Of a stretch of DNA of 33,906 bases, positions 8,188 to 16,280 are shown piece by piece (the first letter of the stretch is position 1; each line of letters opens with the position of its first letter). Origin of the DNA: Streptomyces sp. MUM 203J (GTDB lineage: Bacteria > Actinomycetota > Actinomycetes > Streptomycetales > Streptomycetaceae); the NCBI RefSeq assembly GCF_022414595.1, contig NZ_JADWYO010000065.1:1-33906 (forward strand), given 5' to 3'. The notes below the pieces were generated by a model. That model searched no databases. It saw only the letters and a list, made by a program, of their open reading frames with translations, and was not told the DNA's origin. The translations under genes were made by a program, and so were the position numbers.

Positions 8188-9672
8188 TCAGTGGACCGTG
8201 GGGGTCGGTTCCATGGGGGCCGTCACGTCGTCGTCCTCGCGGTGGGCCGACGAGCCCAGGTGATTGAAGACCAGGTTCAGGAGGACGGCGGCCACGCATC
8301 CCGTGGAGATGCCGGAGTCCAGGATGATCTTCGCGGTCTCCGGGAAGGCGTGGTAGAACTCCGGCGCGGTGATCGGGATGATGCCGACGGCCAGGGACAC
8401 GGCGACGATCAGGACGTTGTTGTCCTTGTGCAGGCCCGCCTTGACGAGGGTCTGGATGCCGCTCGCCGCGACCGAGCCGAAGAGGACGACGCCCGCTCCG
8501 CCCAGCACCGGGCGCGGGACCACCGCGATGAGCGACGCGGCTATCGGACACAGGCCCATCAGCAGCAGGAAGCCGCCGCCCGCGGCCACCACGAAGCGGC
8601 TGCGGATGCGCGTCATCGCGACCAGGCCGATGTTCTGGGCGAAGGCGCTGCACATGAAGCCGTTGAAGAGGGGGCTCAGGGCGGAGCCGAGGGTGTCGGC
8701 GCGCAGGCCCGCCGCGATGGTCTTCTCGTCGGCCGGCTTCTCGACGATCTCGCCCAGGGCCAGCATGTCCGCCGTCGACTCGGTCATCGACACCAGCATC
8801 ACGACGCACATGGAGACGATCGCGGCCAGGGCGAACTGCGGGGCGCCGAAGTGGAACGGGGTGGGAAAGCCGATCAGGGGCGCCTCGGCCACCGGGGTGA
8901 AGTCCGTGACGCCGAAGGGGATCGCCAGCAGGGTGCCCAGCACCAGGCCTATGAGGACCGCGATCTGCTTGACGAAACCCCGGGTGAAGCGGCGCAGGAG
9001 CAGGACGATCAGGAGGGTGACGGCGGCCAGGGTCAGGTAGGTCGTCGAGCCGTAGTCGTCGGCCGCCGGGTTGGGGCCCTGGGCCCAGCCGAAGGCGACG
9101 GGAAGGAGCGAGACGCCGATCAGGGTGATCACCGTTCCCGTCACCACGGGCGGGAAGAAGCGGACCAGTCGGCTGAACCAGGGGGCCGCCAGGAAGCCCA
9201 GTGCGCCCGCGACGATGATCGCGCCGAAGATGACGGGCAGCGCGTCCGCCTTGTCGGACGTCGTGTCGACGATCGCCAGCATGGGGGCGACCCCGGCGAA
9301 GGTGACGCCGTTGACGAAGGGGAGGCGGGCGCCGATCTTCCAGACACCCAGGGTCTGGAGAAACGTGGCGAGGCCCGCGGTGAAGAGGCTGGCGCCGGTG
9401 AGGAAGGTCAGTTCGGTGGCGGAGAGCCCGACGGCGGCTCCCACGATCAGGGGCGGGGCCACCACACCGGCGTACATGGCGGCGACGTGCTGGAGGCCGC
9501 TGGTGAGCATCTTGACGGGCGGGAGCGTCGCGTCGACCGGGTGCTTCCCGGGGCTGTCGTCCTCCGTCCCGGCACTGCCGGCCTCGGTGTCGGCCTCGGT
9601 GTCGGCGTCGGCCTCGGTCTGGCCGGTGGTGGGTGGGGTGCCTGCGTTGTCGGACCTCGGCGTGGCGGCCAC
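8188..9672 (-). CDS. NCS2-family purine (xanthine/urate) permease
   Basis: A 494-residue inner-membrane symporter of the nucleobase-ascorbate/NCS2 family that brings purine bases into the cell. It has about 12-14 hydrophobic segments. The family signature QNIGLVAMTRIRSR is present, as are the early QHVAAMYAGVVAPPLIVG segment and SMTESTADMLALGE, which carries the substrate-binding Glu. GTG at 9672 is chosen because GGAGGA (9679-9684) lies just before it; upstream ATG codons would add an unrelated Arg/Pro-rich stretch. The N-terminal 40 residues are Asp/Glu/Thr-rich with a repeated TEAD pattern and should be cytoplasmic. It lies downstream of the 8-oxoguanine deaminase but beyond two hairpins, so it is probably transcribed separately. 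Substrate (urate, xanthine or uracil) is inferred from context. Confidence 0.9.
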   Translation of the reverse strand: MAATPRSDNAGTPPTTGQTEADADTEADTEAGSAGTEDDSPGKHPVDATLPPVKMLTSGLQHVAAMYAGVVAPPLIVGAAVGLSATELTFLTGASLFTAGLATFLQTLGVWKIGARLPFVNGVTFAGVAPMLAIVDTTSDKADALPVIFGAIIVAGALGFLAAPWFSRLVRFFPPVVTGTVITLIGVSLLPVAFGWAQGPNPAADDYGSTTYLTLAAVTLLIVLLLRRFTRGFVKQIAVLIGLVLGTLLAIPFGVTDFTPVAEAPLIGFPTPFHFGAPQFALAAIVSMCVVMLVSMTESTADMLALGEIVEKPADEKTIAAGLRADTLGSALSPLFNGFMCSAFAQNIGLVAMTRIRSRFVVAAGGGFLLLMGLCPIAASLIAVVPRPVLGGAGVVLFGSVAASGIQTLVKAGLHKDNNVLIVAVSLAVGIIPITAPEFYHAFPETAKIILDSGISTGCVAAVLLNLVFNHLGSSAHREDDDVTAPMEPTPTVH

Positions 9673-9831
9673 GGCGGTTCCTCCGGTCGGGTAACACGTC
9701 GGCGGTGACGTGGGTTTCTGGGAGGTGCTGCTGGTGATGCTGCGGGAGGTACGTGGGGGGCGGCGAACGGCGAGGGGTGGTGTGCGGGACCGTCCCGGAG
9801 GGTGGCGCGGATGCCACCCCCCGGTCCGGGC

Positions 9832-9890
9832 GCCGTGGACCCCGCTCGGGTCCACGGCCGGCCGGCCGAGGGCCGTCCCCCTCGGCCGGC
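9832..9890. terminator. Two hairpins after the 8-oxoguanine deaminase gene
   Basis: Hairpin A has perfect 11-bp arms (9832-9842 and 9848-9858) with a 5-nt loop. Hairpin B has perfect 12-bp arms (9861-9872 and 9879-9890) with a 6-nt loop. They lie just past the deaminase stop at 9919 on the minus strand. The rest of the 246-bp gap to the permease (9673-9918) shows no operator copy and no clear promoter. Confidence 0.6.
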
Positions 9891-9918
9891 CTGTCGGGGA
9901 TCGCTTCCGGGCGGCGGC

Positions 9919-11310
9919 TCAGCCCTGGGCGGCGATACGGGCGAGGCGCTGCGCCTCGTCCCGGGTGGAACGCGCGATGGCGTCCTCGTCGGCGGTCAGC
10001 AGCCGCCCGTCCTCCACGATCTGGCGGCCGTCGACGAACGACGCGGTGACCGGGGCGGCGGCGCCGAAGACGAGGGCGGTGACCGGGTCGGCGATGGAGG
10101 CGTGGGCGAGCGTGTCCAGCTTCCACAGCACCAGGTCCGCGAGCTTGCCCGCCTCCAGGGAACCGGTCTGCTCGGCCCTGCCCAGGACCTGGGCGCCGCC
10201 GTAGGTGCCGAGGCGCAGGGCCTGGCGGGCGTTGAGCGCGGCCTCACGGTGCACCGGGCTGAGCCGGTTGATGAGCAGGGCGTTGCGCAGCTCGGTGTGC
10301 AGTTCGCCGGACTCGTTGGATGCGGTGCCGTCGACCCCGAGGCCCACCGGGACACCTGCGGCGAGCATGTCGGGGACGCGGGCGATGCCGGCGGCGAGGC
10401 GGGCGTTGGACGACGGGCAGTGGGCGACGCCGGTCTTCGTACGGGCGAAGGCCTCGATGTCGGAGTCGTTCATGTGGACGCAGTGGGCCATCCACACGTC
10501 CTCACCGAGCCAGCCGGTGGACTCGAAGTAGTCGGTCGGGCCCATGCCGAACAGCTCGTGGCAGAACTTCTCCTCCTCCACGGTCTCCGAGCCGTGGGTG
10601 TGCATGCGCACGCCGAGGCGGCGGGCGAGCTCGGCGCCCTGCCGGAGGAGTTCGGTGGAGACGGAGAAGGGGGAGCAGGGGGCGACGGCGACCTGCGTCA
10701 TGGCGTCGAAGGAGGCGTCGTGGTGCTTCTTGACGGTCTCCTCGGTGGCGGCGAGGGCGCCTTCCAGGGTCTCGACGGCGAAGTCCGGCGGCAGACCGCC
10801 GTCCTTGACGCTCCGGTCCATGGAGCCGCGGGCCAGGGTGAAGCGGACACCCATCTCGGACGCGGCGCGGATGATGGCGCCGGAGAGGTCGCCGGAGCCG
10901 TGCGGGAAGACGTAGTGGTGGTCCATGGCGGTGGTGACGCCGCCGCGGGCCATCATCGCGAGGGAGCCCTGGGCCGCCGCGTACGCCATCTGCTCGTCGA
11001 TGCGCGCCCAGGTGGGGTAGAGGGCGACGAGCCAGTTGAAGAGGTTGTGGTCGGTGGCGAGGCCGCGGGTGATCCACTGGTAGAAGTGGTGGTGGGTGTT
11101 GATCAGGCCCGGGGTGACGAGGTGGCCCGTGGCGTCGATGCGCCGCACCACGCCGTCGAGGCCCTCGGGGGCGTTGCCCGCGCCGATCGACTCGATCCTG
11201 TTGCCCGCGATGACGACGTGACCCGAAGCGTACTCGGTGTCCTGGGCGTCGACGGTCGCGATCGCACAGTTCTCGATCACGATGCGCTGGGCTGCTGCCG
11301 AAGGTGCCAT
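9919..11310 (-). CDS. 8-oxoguanine deaminase (amidohydrolase)
   Basis: A 463-residue TIM-barrel amidohydrolase that hydrolyses 8-oxoguanine to urate and ammonia, thereby feeding uricase. Metal ligands are visible: the HxH of NTHHHFYQW near residue 72, HTHGSE near 235, AHCVHM near 270 and the Asp of GLGVDGTASNESG near 325. The C-terminal SLEAGKLADLVLWK is the standard amidohydrolase beta-sandwich return. Similarity to ATZ/TRZ-type deaminases makes other aminohydrolase substrates possible. Its place beside uricase and a purine permease favours 8-oxoguanine. AAGGA lies about 9 nt before the ATG. It is separated from uricase by 205 nt with a terminator, so it has its own promoter. Confidence 0.87.
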   Translation of the reverse strand: MAPSAAAQRIVIENCAIATVDAQDTEYASGHVVIAGNRIESIGAGNAPEGLDGVVRRIDATGHLVTPGLINTHHHFYQWITRGLATDHNLFNWLVALYPTWARIDEQMAYAAAQGSLAMMARGGVTTAMDHHYVFPHGSGDLSGAIIRAASEMGVRFTLARGSMDRSVKDGGLPPDFAVETLEGALAATEETVKKHHDASFDAMTQVAVAPCSPFSVSTELLRQGAELARRLGVRMHTHGSETVEEEKFCHELFGMGPTDYFESTGWLGEDVWMAHCVHMNDSDIEAFARTKTGVAHCPSSNARLAAGIARVPDMLAAGVPVGLGVDGTASNESGELHTELRNALLINRLSPVHREAALNARQALRLGTYGGAQVLGRAEQTGSLEAGKLADLVLWKLDTLAHASIADPVTALVFGAAAPVTASFVDGRQIVEDGRLLTADEDAIARSTRDEAQRLARIAAQG

Positions 11311-11343
11311 GGCGGTAGGTCCTTCTTTGTGAACGTGGGGTCC

Positions 11344-11359
11344 CCCCGCTCGAGCGGGG
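11344..11359. repeat. Perfect 16-bp palindrome upstream of the deaminase gene
   Basis: CCCCGCTCGAGCGGGG is a perfect self-complementary 16-mer between the uricase terminator and the deaminase start. It could be an operator or a leader hairpin. It does not resemble either shared operator. A TAGGGT hexamer (minus strand, 11394-11399) just upstream may be the -10. Confidence 0.35.
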
Positions 11360-11470
11360 CCGAGAGCCGGGGGGGGAGGGTGGGCACGGCAGGACCCTAG
11401 GAGGATTTGAGTGCCGCGGCCGGCCGGCTGCGGGTGCCGAGTGGGTGAAAGCGGAAGCGCGGGGGCGGTG

Positions 11471-11509
11471 GGCCGTCCGCCCCGACCCGCCGAGGCGGGG
11501 CGGACGGCC
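11471..11509 (-). terminator. Terminator of the uraD-uraH-uricase operon
   Basis: Perfect 14-bp GC-rich arms (11471-11484 and 11496-11509) with an 11-nt loop, starting 6 nt after the uricase stop codon. Confidence 0.7.
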
Positions 11510-11515
11510 GACCGG

Positions 11516-12460
11516 TCAGAGGTTGGTCATGTCGACCGGGATGAGCTGCTCGGCACCGTCCCGCAGGATGGTGGCCTCGATCAGGCCGTAGGGGCGGTCG
11601 GCGGCGTAGTAGACGGCGCCGTCCTTGGCCTCGTTGTCGATCCCGAAGGGCGACAGGTCCGAGCGGAAGTGGTGCTTGTTGGGCATCGAGAAGCGGATCT
11701 CGTCGACCTCGTCACGGGTGTTCAGCACGCGCACACCCATCTCGAAGAGGGTCTGCTGCAGCGAGTACGAGTAGGTCTCGGCGAACGCCTGCAGCGCGTG
11801 CTTGCGCACGCCGTTGTACGAGCGGTCCCAGTCCGGGGCGTGCGAGTCGACGCCGTCCCAGTTGTGCCGCCACCAGGTCGAGACGGTGGTGGCGAGGATG
11901 CGGTCGTAGTCCTCCTGGAGGGTGGTGTACTTGTCCTTCAGGAAGCCCCAGAACTCGGAGTTGGTCGTGTTCAGGACGGTCAGGTCCTTGAACCCGGAGA
12001 GCACCTGGATGCCGTGGCCGTCGTAGGTGATCTCCGCGACGCGGGTCTCCTGGCCCTTGCGGACGAAGGAGTGGGCGATCTCGTCCGCGCCGACGAAGCG
12101 GGCGCCGCCCTGCGAGGTCTCGATCCGCTCCCAGTCGTACTGCTCGATGCGGATGCGGGCCCGGTGGATGGGCGCGTTGTCGTCCACGAAGTGGCGGGCG
12201 AGCCGGACGCCGAAGGCCTCGGCGCTCTCGATGCCGTGCTCCTTCGCGAAGGCGTACACCGTGTTCTTGGTGGTGTCGGTCGGCAGGACGTTCGCGTTGG
12301 AACCGCTGCGGTGGACCTCCTCCATGTCGCCGGACAGGGCGATGGAGACATTCAGGTCCTTGATGTGGTGCGTCTCGCCGTCACGCGTGATCTTGACAAC
12401 GCGGTTCTCGGACTTGCCGTACTGGTTCTGTCCCAGGACGAAACGGGTCGAAGCGGTCAT
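11516..12460 (-). CDS. Urate oxidase (uricase)
   Basis: Cofactor-free uricase that oxidises urate with O2 to 5-hydroxyisourate and H2O2. It is 314 residues, the usual family length. Visible motifs are the N-terminal QNQYGKSENRVVKI with the catalytic Lys, NVLPTDTTKNTVYAFAKEHG with the conserved Thr, SGFKDLTVLNTTNSEFWGFL, and near the C-terminus MPNKHHFRSDLSPFGID with the conserved His. ATG 12460 is preceded by GAGGGAG. It is the last gene of a three-gene operon, 8 nt after uraH, and a strong hairpin follows. The promoter in front of uraD shares its operator with the catalase promoter, which makes sense since uricase makes H2O2. No peroxisome-type signal is expected or seen. Confidence 0.96.
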   Translation of the reverse strand: MTASTRFVLGQNQYGKSENRVVKITRDGETHHIKDLNVSIALSGDMEEVHRSGSNANVLPTDTTKNTVYAFAKEHGIESAEAFGVRLARHFVDDNAPIHRARIRIEQYDWERIETSQGGARFVGADEIAHSFVRKGQETRVAEITYDGHGIQVLSGFKDLTVLNTTNSEFWGFLKDKYTTLQEDYDRILATTVSTWWRHNWDGVDSHAPDWDRSYNGVRKHALQAFAETYSYSLQQTLFEMGVRVLNTRDEVDEIRFSMPNKHHFRSDLSPFGIDNEAKDGAVYYAADRPYGLIEATILRDGAEQLIPVDMTNL

Positions 12461-12468
12461 GGTGTCGG

Positions 12469-12870
12469 TCAGCTCCCTCGGTAAACGGAGTAGCCGAACG
12501 GGTTGAGCAGCAGCGGAACGTGGTAGTGCTCGCCGGGTACCACCGCGAACGCGATGGTGACCTCGGGGAAGAACACAGGCCGGTCGTTGTCGCTGTCCCG
12601 AGGCGCGGGGGCGTCCTGCTGGGCCGCGGCTTGCTTCTTGGCGAAGTACGTCTCGGTGTCGAACGCGAGCCGTACGTGGGTGGTTCCTTCCGGCAGGGCC
12701 GGGAGGTCTTTGCAGCGCCCGTCCGCGTCGGTCGCGGAGCCGCCGAGCGTGACCCACTCCGCGTCGCGGCCGGCACGGGCCGCGAGGGAGACGGCGACGC
12801 CGTCGGCGGGGCGTCCGCGGCTGGTGTCCAGAATGTGCGTGGACACCGATGCGGTGGTTGCTGTGCTCAT
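12469..12870 (-). CDS. uraH: 5-Hydroxyisourate hydrolase
   Basis: A 133-residue transthyretin-like protein that opens 5-hydroxyisourate to OHCU. It begins with the family block STHILDTSRGRPADGVAV, which holds the active-site His, and ends with the diagnostic YRGS. An internal RLAFDTETYF segment and HYHVPLLLNPFGYSVY supply the other conserved His. There is no signal peptide. Its ATG overlaps the uraD stop as ATGA (12867-12870), so translation is coupled. An insert of about ten residues (KKQAAAQQDAPAPRDSD) between two strands is longer than in many relatives. Confidence 0.95.
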   Translation of the reverse strand: MSTATTASVSTHILDTSRGRPADGVAVSLAARAGRDAEWVTLGGSATDADGRCKDLPALPEGTTHVRLAFDTETYFAKKQAAAQQDAPAPRDSDNDRPVFFPEVTIAFAVVPGEHYHVPLLLNPFGYSVYRGS

Positions 12871-13400
12871 GCGGGGCCTTCCTCCTGGTGTTCCAGTCGC
12901 TCGACGAGCCGGGCGAGGCGGATGCGGTTGATCTTGCCCAGTTCGGTGCGCACGATCTCGCGCTCCTGCTCGGGCGAGTTCCCGATCCGCTCGCGGACCG
13001 CGTCACGCATCTGCCCACCGGTCCGGCCGGTGGCGCAGATGAGGAAGACATGGCCGAACCGCTCCTGGTACGCCAGGTTCAGTTCGAGCATCTCCGCCTT
13101 GAGCGCCTCGGAGGCGCCGGCCATACCGCTCTGCTCACGGGCGGAGGTCGGGTCGCCGGGCTTCGGGCGGCCGATCGGCGGGTGCCCGGCCATCGCCTCG
13201 GCCAGGTCCCCGGCGGTCAGCTCGGCCGTGGCGGCGTCGCTGGCGAGGAAGAGGGCTTCGGTGGTGGCGTACGGGCGCTGGGCGAGCAGCCTGTTCCCCC
13301 AGGCCGAGCTGGCGCACACCTCGTGCAGGGCGGCGAGCGCGTCGCTGTCCGCGGAGGTGTTGAACCGGGCAAGGCCCGGAATCGAGGTACTCGACGTCAC
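12867..13400 (-). CDS. uraD: OHCU decarboxylase
   Basis: Converts OHCU to S-allantoin with loss of CO2; first gene of the uricase operon. At 177 residues from GTG 13400 it has the normal family size. The active-site His lies in AMAGHPPIGRPKPG, and ERFGHVFLICATGRTGGQM is the second conserved block. GTG 13400 is chosen because GGAGG sits about 6 nt upstream. A longer reading from 13505 would place the promoter and operator inside the gene and add an unrelated basic stretch. Its stop overlaps the uraH start. Confidence 0.93.
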   Translation of the reverse strand: MTSSTSIPGLARFNTSADSDALAALHEVCASSAWGNRLLAQRPYATTEALFLASDAATAELTAGDLAEAMAGHPPIGRPKPGDPTSAREQSGMAGASEALKAEMLELNLAYQERFGHVFLICATGRTGGQMRDAVRERIGNSPEQEREIVRTELGKINRIRLARLVERLEHQEEGPA

Positions 13401-13448
13401 GGGAGCCTCCGTGGCTGTTTTTCGCTGTGCTTCGGACGGGCTGCGGAT

Positions 13449-13490
13449 AGCTAACGCCCTGCGACGACACCACGTCAACACTTTGTTGAA
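13449..13490 (-). promoter_or_regulatory. Promoter and operator of the uraD-uraH-uricase operon
   Basis: Read on the minus strand, TTCAACAAAGTGTTGAC (13490 to 13474) contains a perfect 6-bp inverted repeat TCAACA-N3-TGTTGA. Its end is the -35 TTGACG (13478-13473). After 18 nt comes TTAGCT (13454-13449) as a possible -10. The operator differs from that of catalase at one base in 17. Overlap of a -35 suits either a repressor or a class II-type activator. Confidence 0.7.
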
Positions 13491-13544
13491 AAATCTGCGT
13501 GACACGGAGGTCGCCGCCCGGCCACCCGGGCGACACCTCGCGCA

Positions 13545-13922
13545 CTACTTGCCCTTCGCCGCGTTTTCCCTGTTCAGGTAGTTGTACACGGTGAACCGGC
13601 TGACCCCCAGGGCGCCGGCCACGGTCTCCACTCCGTGCCGCACGGAGAAGGCACCGCGCGCCTCCAGACTCCGGACGATCTCCTGCTTGCTCTTGCGGTC
13701 CAGCTCCGAGAGCGGCATTCCGTGCCGCCGCTCCAGAGCGGCCAGGATGTGATCCAGGGAGTCCGCGAGCTGCGGCAGCCGTACGGCGACGACGTCCGCA
13801 CCCTCCCAGGCGAGCACGACATCGTCGGGCCCGGCCTGCTCGGGCAGCATCATCTGCCCGCCCATGGCGTCGACGAGCGGTTTGACCGCGCTGATCAGCG
13901 GGTGGTTGCCGGGCACCGTCAC
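13545..13922 (-). CDS. Small HTH_22 (YheO/DauR-type) transcription regulator
   Basis: A 125-residue DNA-binding protein. Residues about 66-118 match the HTH_22 domain: ERRHGMPLSELDRKSKQEIV, then LEARGAFSVRHGVETVAGAL and GVSRFTVYNYLNR as the recognition helix region. Relatives such as YheO and DauR carry a PAS-like sensor before this domain. Here only about 60 residues precede it, with a short VVLAWEGADVVAVRLPQL segment, so the sensor is reduced or different. GTG 13922 overlaps the stop of the thiamine-binding-like gene as GTGA, so the two are coupled. It sits directly upstream of the uricase promoter and is the best candidate in the window for binding the TTCAACA palindrome; this is inference. 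Confidence 0.85.
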   Translation of the reverse strand: MTVPGNHPLISAVKPLVDAMGGQMMLPEQAGPDDVVLAWEGADVVAVRLPQLADSLDHILAALERRHGMPLSELDRKSKQEIVRSLEARGAFSVRHGVETVAGALGVSRFTVYNYLNRENAAKGK

Positions 13923-14173
13923 TCGCCACCCTTCCCGATCACGTTCACCTGGAGCGAAACCCGGGTCGCCCCGGCCTCCAGTGTGCGGCGCAGCAGGGCG
14001 TCGACGGCGCTCAGCACAGCCTCGGCACGGCCCTCCGCCGTGTTGCCGAACGGTCCGACGTCGACGGCGTCCAGCCCTGCGCCCTGAATGACCTCGCGGG
14101 CGACGACGGCGTGCGCCGGGGCCTCGTCGAGGTCGAACGGTTCTGTCGTGAACTCGACCCTCAATCGCTCCAT
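13919..14173 (-). CDS. MTH1187/YqgV-type thiamine-binding-like protein
   Basis: An 84-residue protein resembling the small thiamine-binding (DUF77) ferredoxin-like fold. The match rests on the start MERLRVEFTTEPFD, the central VGPFGNTAEG (family usually G-P-x-G-T-x-x-E-G) and the end GATRVSLQVNVI. Such proteins bind thiamine or a related pyrimidine and may act as sensors; no catalysis is known to me. ATG 14173 is preferred because upstream residues are unrelated and GGAGA lies 12 nt before it. It is divergent from hyi, sharing the intergenic AllR-like boxes, and is coupled to the HTH_22 regulator. A link to Gcl, a thiamine diphosphate enzyme, is attractive but unproven. Confidence 0.75.
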   Translation of the reverse strand: MERLRVEFTTEPFDLDEAPAHAVVAREVIQGAGLDAVDVGPFGNTAEGRAEAVLSAVDALLRRTLEAGATRVSLQVNVIGKGGE

Positions 14174-14254
14174 GGCCACACCGTATCTCCGCGCGCGAGA
14201 CCGCCCACGCCGCGCCTGCCCCCCCTTGACAAGGGCGCCACCCAGCTTGCACTC

Positions 14255-14290
14255 TTCCATCACGCAGAAATGAACTTCCGCAATACGGAA
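14255..14290 (+). promoter_or_regulatory. Tandem AllR-like operator boxes at hyi
   Basis: Box 1 TTCCATCACGCAGAA (14255-14269) and box 2 TTCCGCAATACGGAA (14276-14290) start 21 bp apart. Box 2 overlaps the hyi ribosome site GGAAGGAG (14287-14294). A promoter TTGCAC (14247-14252)-N18-TGAACT would put box 1 in the spacer, as at aceB, though the -10 is poor. The same region is the only promoter space for the divergent thiamine-binding-like gene. Confidence 0.65.
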
Positions 14291-14304
14291 GGAGCGCCGC
14301 CCTC

Positions 14305-15165
14305 ATGGCCCGCTTCTCGGAAGACGCAGGCAAGGCCCAGCGCTTCGATGTGAACCTGTCGATCCTCTTCACCGAGCTTCCCCTGCTGGAACGCCCCGCG
14401 GCAGCCGCCGCGGCCGGCTTCACCGCGGTGGAGCTGTGGTGGCCCTGGATCGAGACGCCCACGCCGCCGCAGAGCGAGCTCGACGCCCTCAGGAAGGCAC
14501 TGGAGGACGCCGGCACGCAGCTGGTGGGGCTGAACTTCTACGCCGGGCAGCTTCCCGGACCCGACCGCGGCGCCCTCTCCGTGCCCGGTGAGGAGTCGGA
14601 GCGCTTCCGCGCCAACATCGACGTGGCCGCGGGCTTCGCCGCCTCCGTCGGCTGCAGGGCGCTGAACGCGCTGTACGGCAACCGCGTGGACGGCGCCGAC
14701 CCGGCCGCGCAGGACGAACTGGCCCTGGAGAACCTGGTCCTGGCCGCCCGCGCGGCCGACCAGGCCGGAGCGGTCCTGCTGGTCGAGACGCTCAACAAGC
14801 CGGAGTCCCCGTGCTACCCGCTGGTCAGCGCCCCGGCCGCGATCGAGGTCGTGGACAAGGTCAACGAGGCCACCGGCCTCGGCAACGCCAGGTTCCTCCT
14901 CGACCTGTACCACCTGTCGATGAACGGTGAGGACCTGGAGGCCGTGATCGACGCGTACGCCGACAGGACCGGCCATGTCCAGATCGCGGACAACCCGGGC
15001 CGTGGTGCGCCGGGCACCGGCGGCCTCGACCTGTCCGGCCTGCTGCTGCGGTTGCGAGAGCGCGGTTACGACGGCTGGGTCGGCCTGGAGTACAAGGCCG
15101 GCGACCGCCCGAGCGCCGACAGCTTCGACTGGCTGCCGCGCGAGCTGCGCGCCGCCGCGAACTGA
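14305..15165 (+). CDS. hyi: Hydroxypyruvate isomerase
   Basis: Interconverts tartronate semialdehyde, made by Gcl, and hydroxypyruvate. The 286-residue protein is a xylose-isomerase-like TIM barrel. Family blocks are FDVNLSILFTELPLLERPAAA at the start, GFTAVELWWPW, LNFYAGQLPGPDRG, LLVETLNKPESPCYPL with the metal Glu, FLLDLYHLSMNGEDL, GHVQIADNPGRGAPGTG and the final GWVGLEYKAGD with the second catalytic Glu. ATG 14305 follows GGAAGGAG by 10 nt. It heads an operon with glxR 35 nt downstream and is preceded by two AllR-like boxes. Confidence 0.94.
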   Translation: MARFSEDAGKAQRFDVNLSILFTELPLLERPAAAAAAGFTAVELWWPWIETPTPPQSELDALRKALEDAGTQLVGLNFYAGQLPGPDRGALSVPGEESERFRANIDVAAGFAASVGCRALNALYGNRVDGADPAAQDELALENLVLAARAADQAGAVLLVETLNKPESPCYPLVSAPAAIEVVDKVNEATGLGNARFLLDLYHLSMNGEDLEAVIDAYADRTGHVQIADNPGRGAPGTGGLDLSGLLLRLRERGYDGWVGLEYKAGDRPSADSFDWLPRELRAAAN

Positions 15166-15200
15166 CCTCACCCGCACGCTTTTCGAAAGAGGCAACCCTC

Positions 15201-16094
15201 ATGAGCACCACCCTTCCCAAGATCGCCTGGATCGGTCTCGGCATCATGGGCTCCCCCATGTCCGAGAACCTGATGAAGGCCGGGTACTCCGTCACCGGCT
15301 TCACACTGGAGCAGGACAAGCTGGACCGGCTCGCCAAGGCGGGCGGCACCGCCGCCGCCTCCATCGCGGAGGCCGTGCGCGACGCCGACGTCATCATCAC
15401 GATGGTGCCCGCGTCCCCGCAGGTGGAGGCCATCTCGTACGGCCCCGAGGGCATCCTGGAGAACGCGAAGAGCGGCGCGCTGCTGATCGACATGTCCTCG
15501 ATCACCCCGCAGACCTCCGTCGACCTGGCCAAGGCCGCTGCCGGGAAGGGCATCCGGGTGCTGGACGCCCCGGTGTCCGGCGGCGAGGCCGGTGCCATCG
15601 AGGCCGTGCTCTCCATCATGGTCGGCGGCGAGCAGGCGGACTTCGACATCGCGAAGCCGGTCTTCGAGGCGCTCGGCAGGACCATCGTGCTGTGCGGCCC
15701 GCACGGTTCCGGCCAGACGGTGAAGGCCGCCAACCAGCTGATCGTCGCGGTCAACATCCAGGCGTGCGCCGAGGCCGTGGTCTTCCTGGAGAAGTCCGGC
15801 GTGGACCTGAAGGCAGCGCTGGACGTCCTCAACGGCGGACTGGCCGGCTCGACCGTGCTGAGCCGCAAGAAGGACAACTTCCTCAACCGCGACTTCAAGC
15901 CGGGCTTCCGGATCGACCTACACCACAAGGACATGGGCATCGTCACCGATGCCGCCCGCAACGTCGGCGCGGCCCTGCCGGTCGGCGCCGTGGTCGCCCA
16001 GCTCGTCGCGGCGCTGCGTGCCCAGGGCGACGGCGGGCTGGACCACTCGGCGCTGCTGCGGGCGGTCGAGCGGCTGTCGGGCGCCCAGGTCTGA
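15201..16094 (+). CDS. glxR: 2-Hydroxy-3-oxopropionate (tartronate semialdehyde) reductase
   Basis: A 297-residue beta-hydroxyacid dehydrogenase that reduces tartronate semialdehyde to D-glycerate with NAD(P)H. The N-terminal Rossmann motif is IGLGIMGSPMSENLMKAGY. The substrate signature DAPVSGGEAGA lies near residue 120, and the catalytic Lys is in VKAANQLIV near residue 173. The C-terminal helical domain has HHKDMGIVTDAARNVG, usual for this subgroup. GAAAGAGG precedes the ATG. Being second to hyi and sharing control with gcl makes the glycerate pathway assignment firm, although other hydroxyacid substrates cannot be excluded from sequence alone. Confidence 0.93.
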   Translation: MSTTLPKIAWIGLGIMGSPMSENLMKAGYSVTGFTLEQDKLDRLAKAGGTAAASIAEAVRDADVIITMVPASPQVEAISYGPEGILENAKSGALLIDMSSITPQTSVDLAKAAAGKGIRVLDAPVSGGEAGAIEAVLSIMVGGEQADFDIAKPVFEALGRTIVLCGPHGSGQTVKAANQLIVAVNIQACAEAVVFLEKSGVDLKAALDVLNGGLAGSTVLSRKKDNFLNRDFKPGFRIDLHHKDMGIVTDAARNVGAALPVGAVVAQLVAALRAQGDGGLDHSALLRAVERLSGAQV

Positions 16095-16280
16095 CCCGGG
16101 GCTCATCCCGGCCGGGGGCCCGACCCCGGATCCCCGTCGCGTCCGAACCCCGCTCGTCCCCGGTCTCAGCGACCGGACGACCCGGCGTTCGGACCCACCA
16201 AGCTTCCGGGCGGTGCCGGCGCTGACAACCTGTCCTGTCGCGCCCAGGCGTCGGCACCGCTCGGAACCCCTCTCTCCACT

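Noticed and set aside
8188..9855. Longer permease start at 9855
   Set aside because: The extra 61 residues are unrelated Arg/Pro-rich sequence; GTG 9672 follows GGAGGA.
11318..11334. TTCACAAAG upstream of the 8-oxoguanine deaminase as a third uricase-type operator
   Set aside because: Only one half-site resembles the palindrome and no matching right half or -35 register is present.
12867..13505. Longer start for uraD at 13505
   Set aside because: It would contain the uricase promoter and operator; GTG 13400 has a GGAGG site and gives normal family length.
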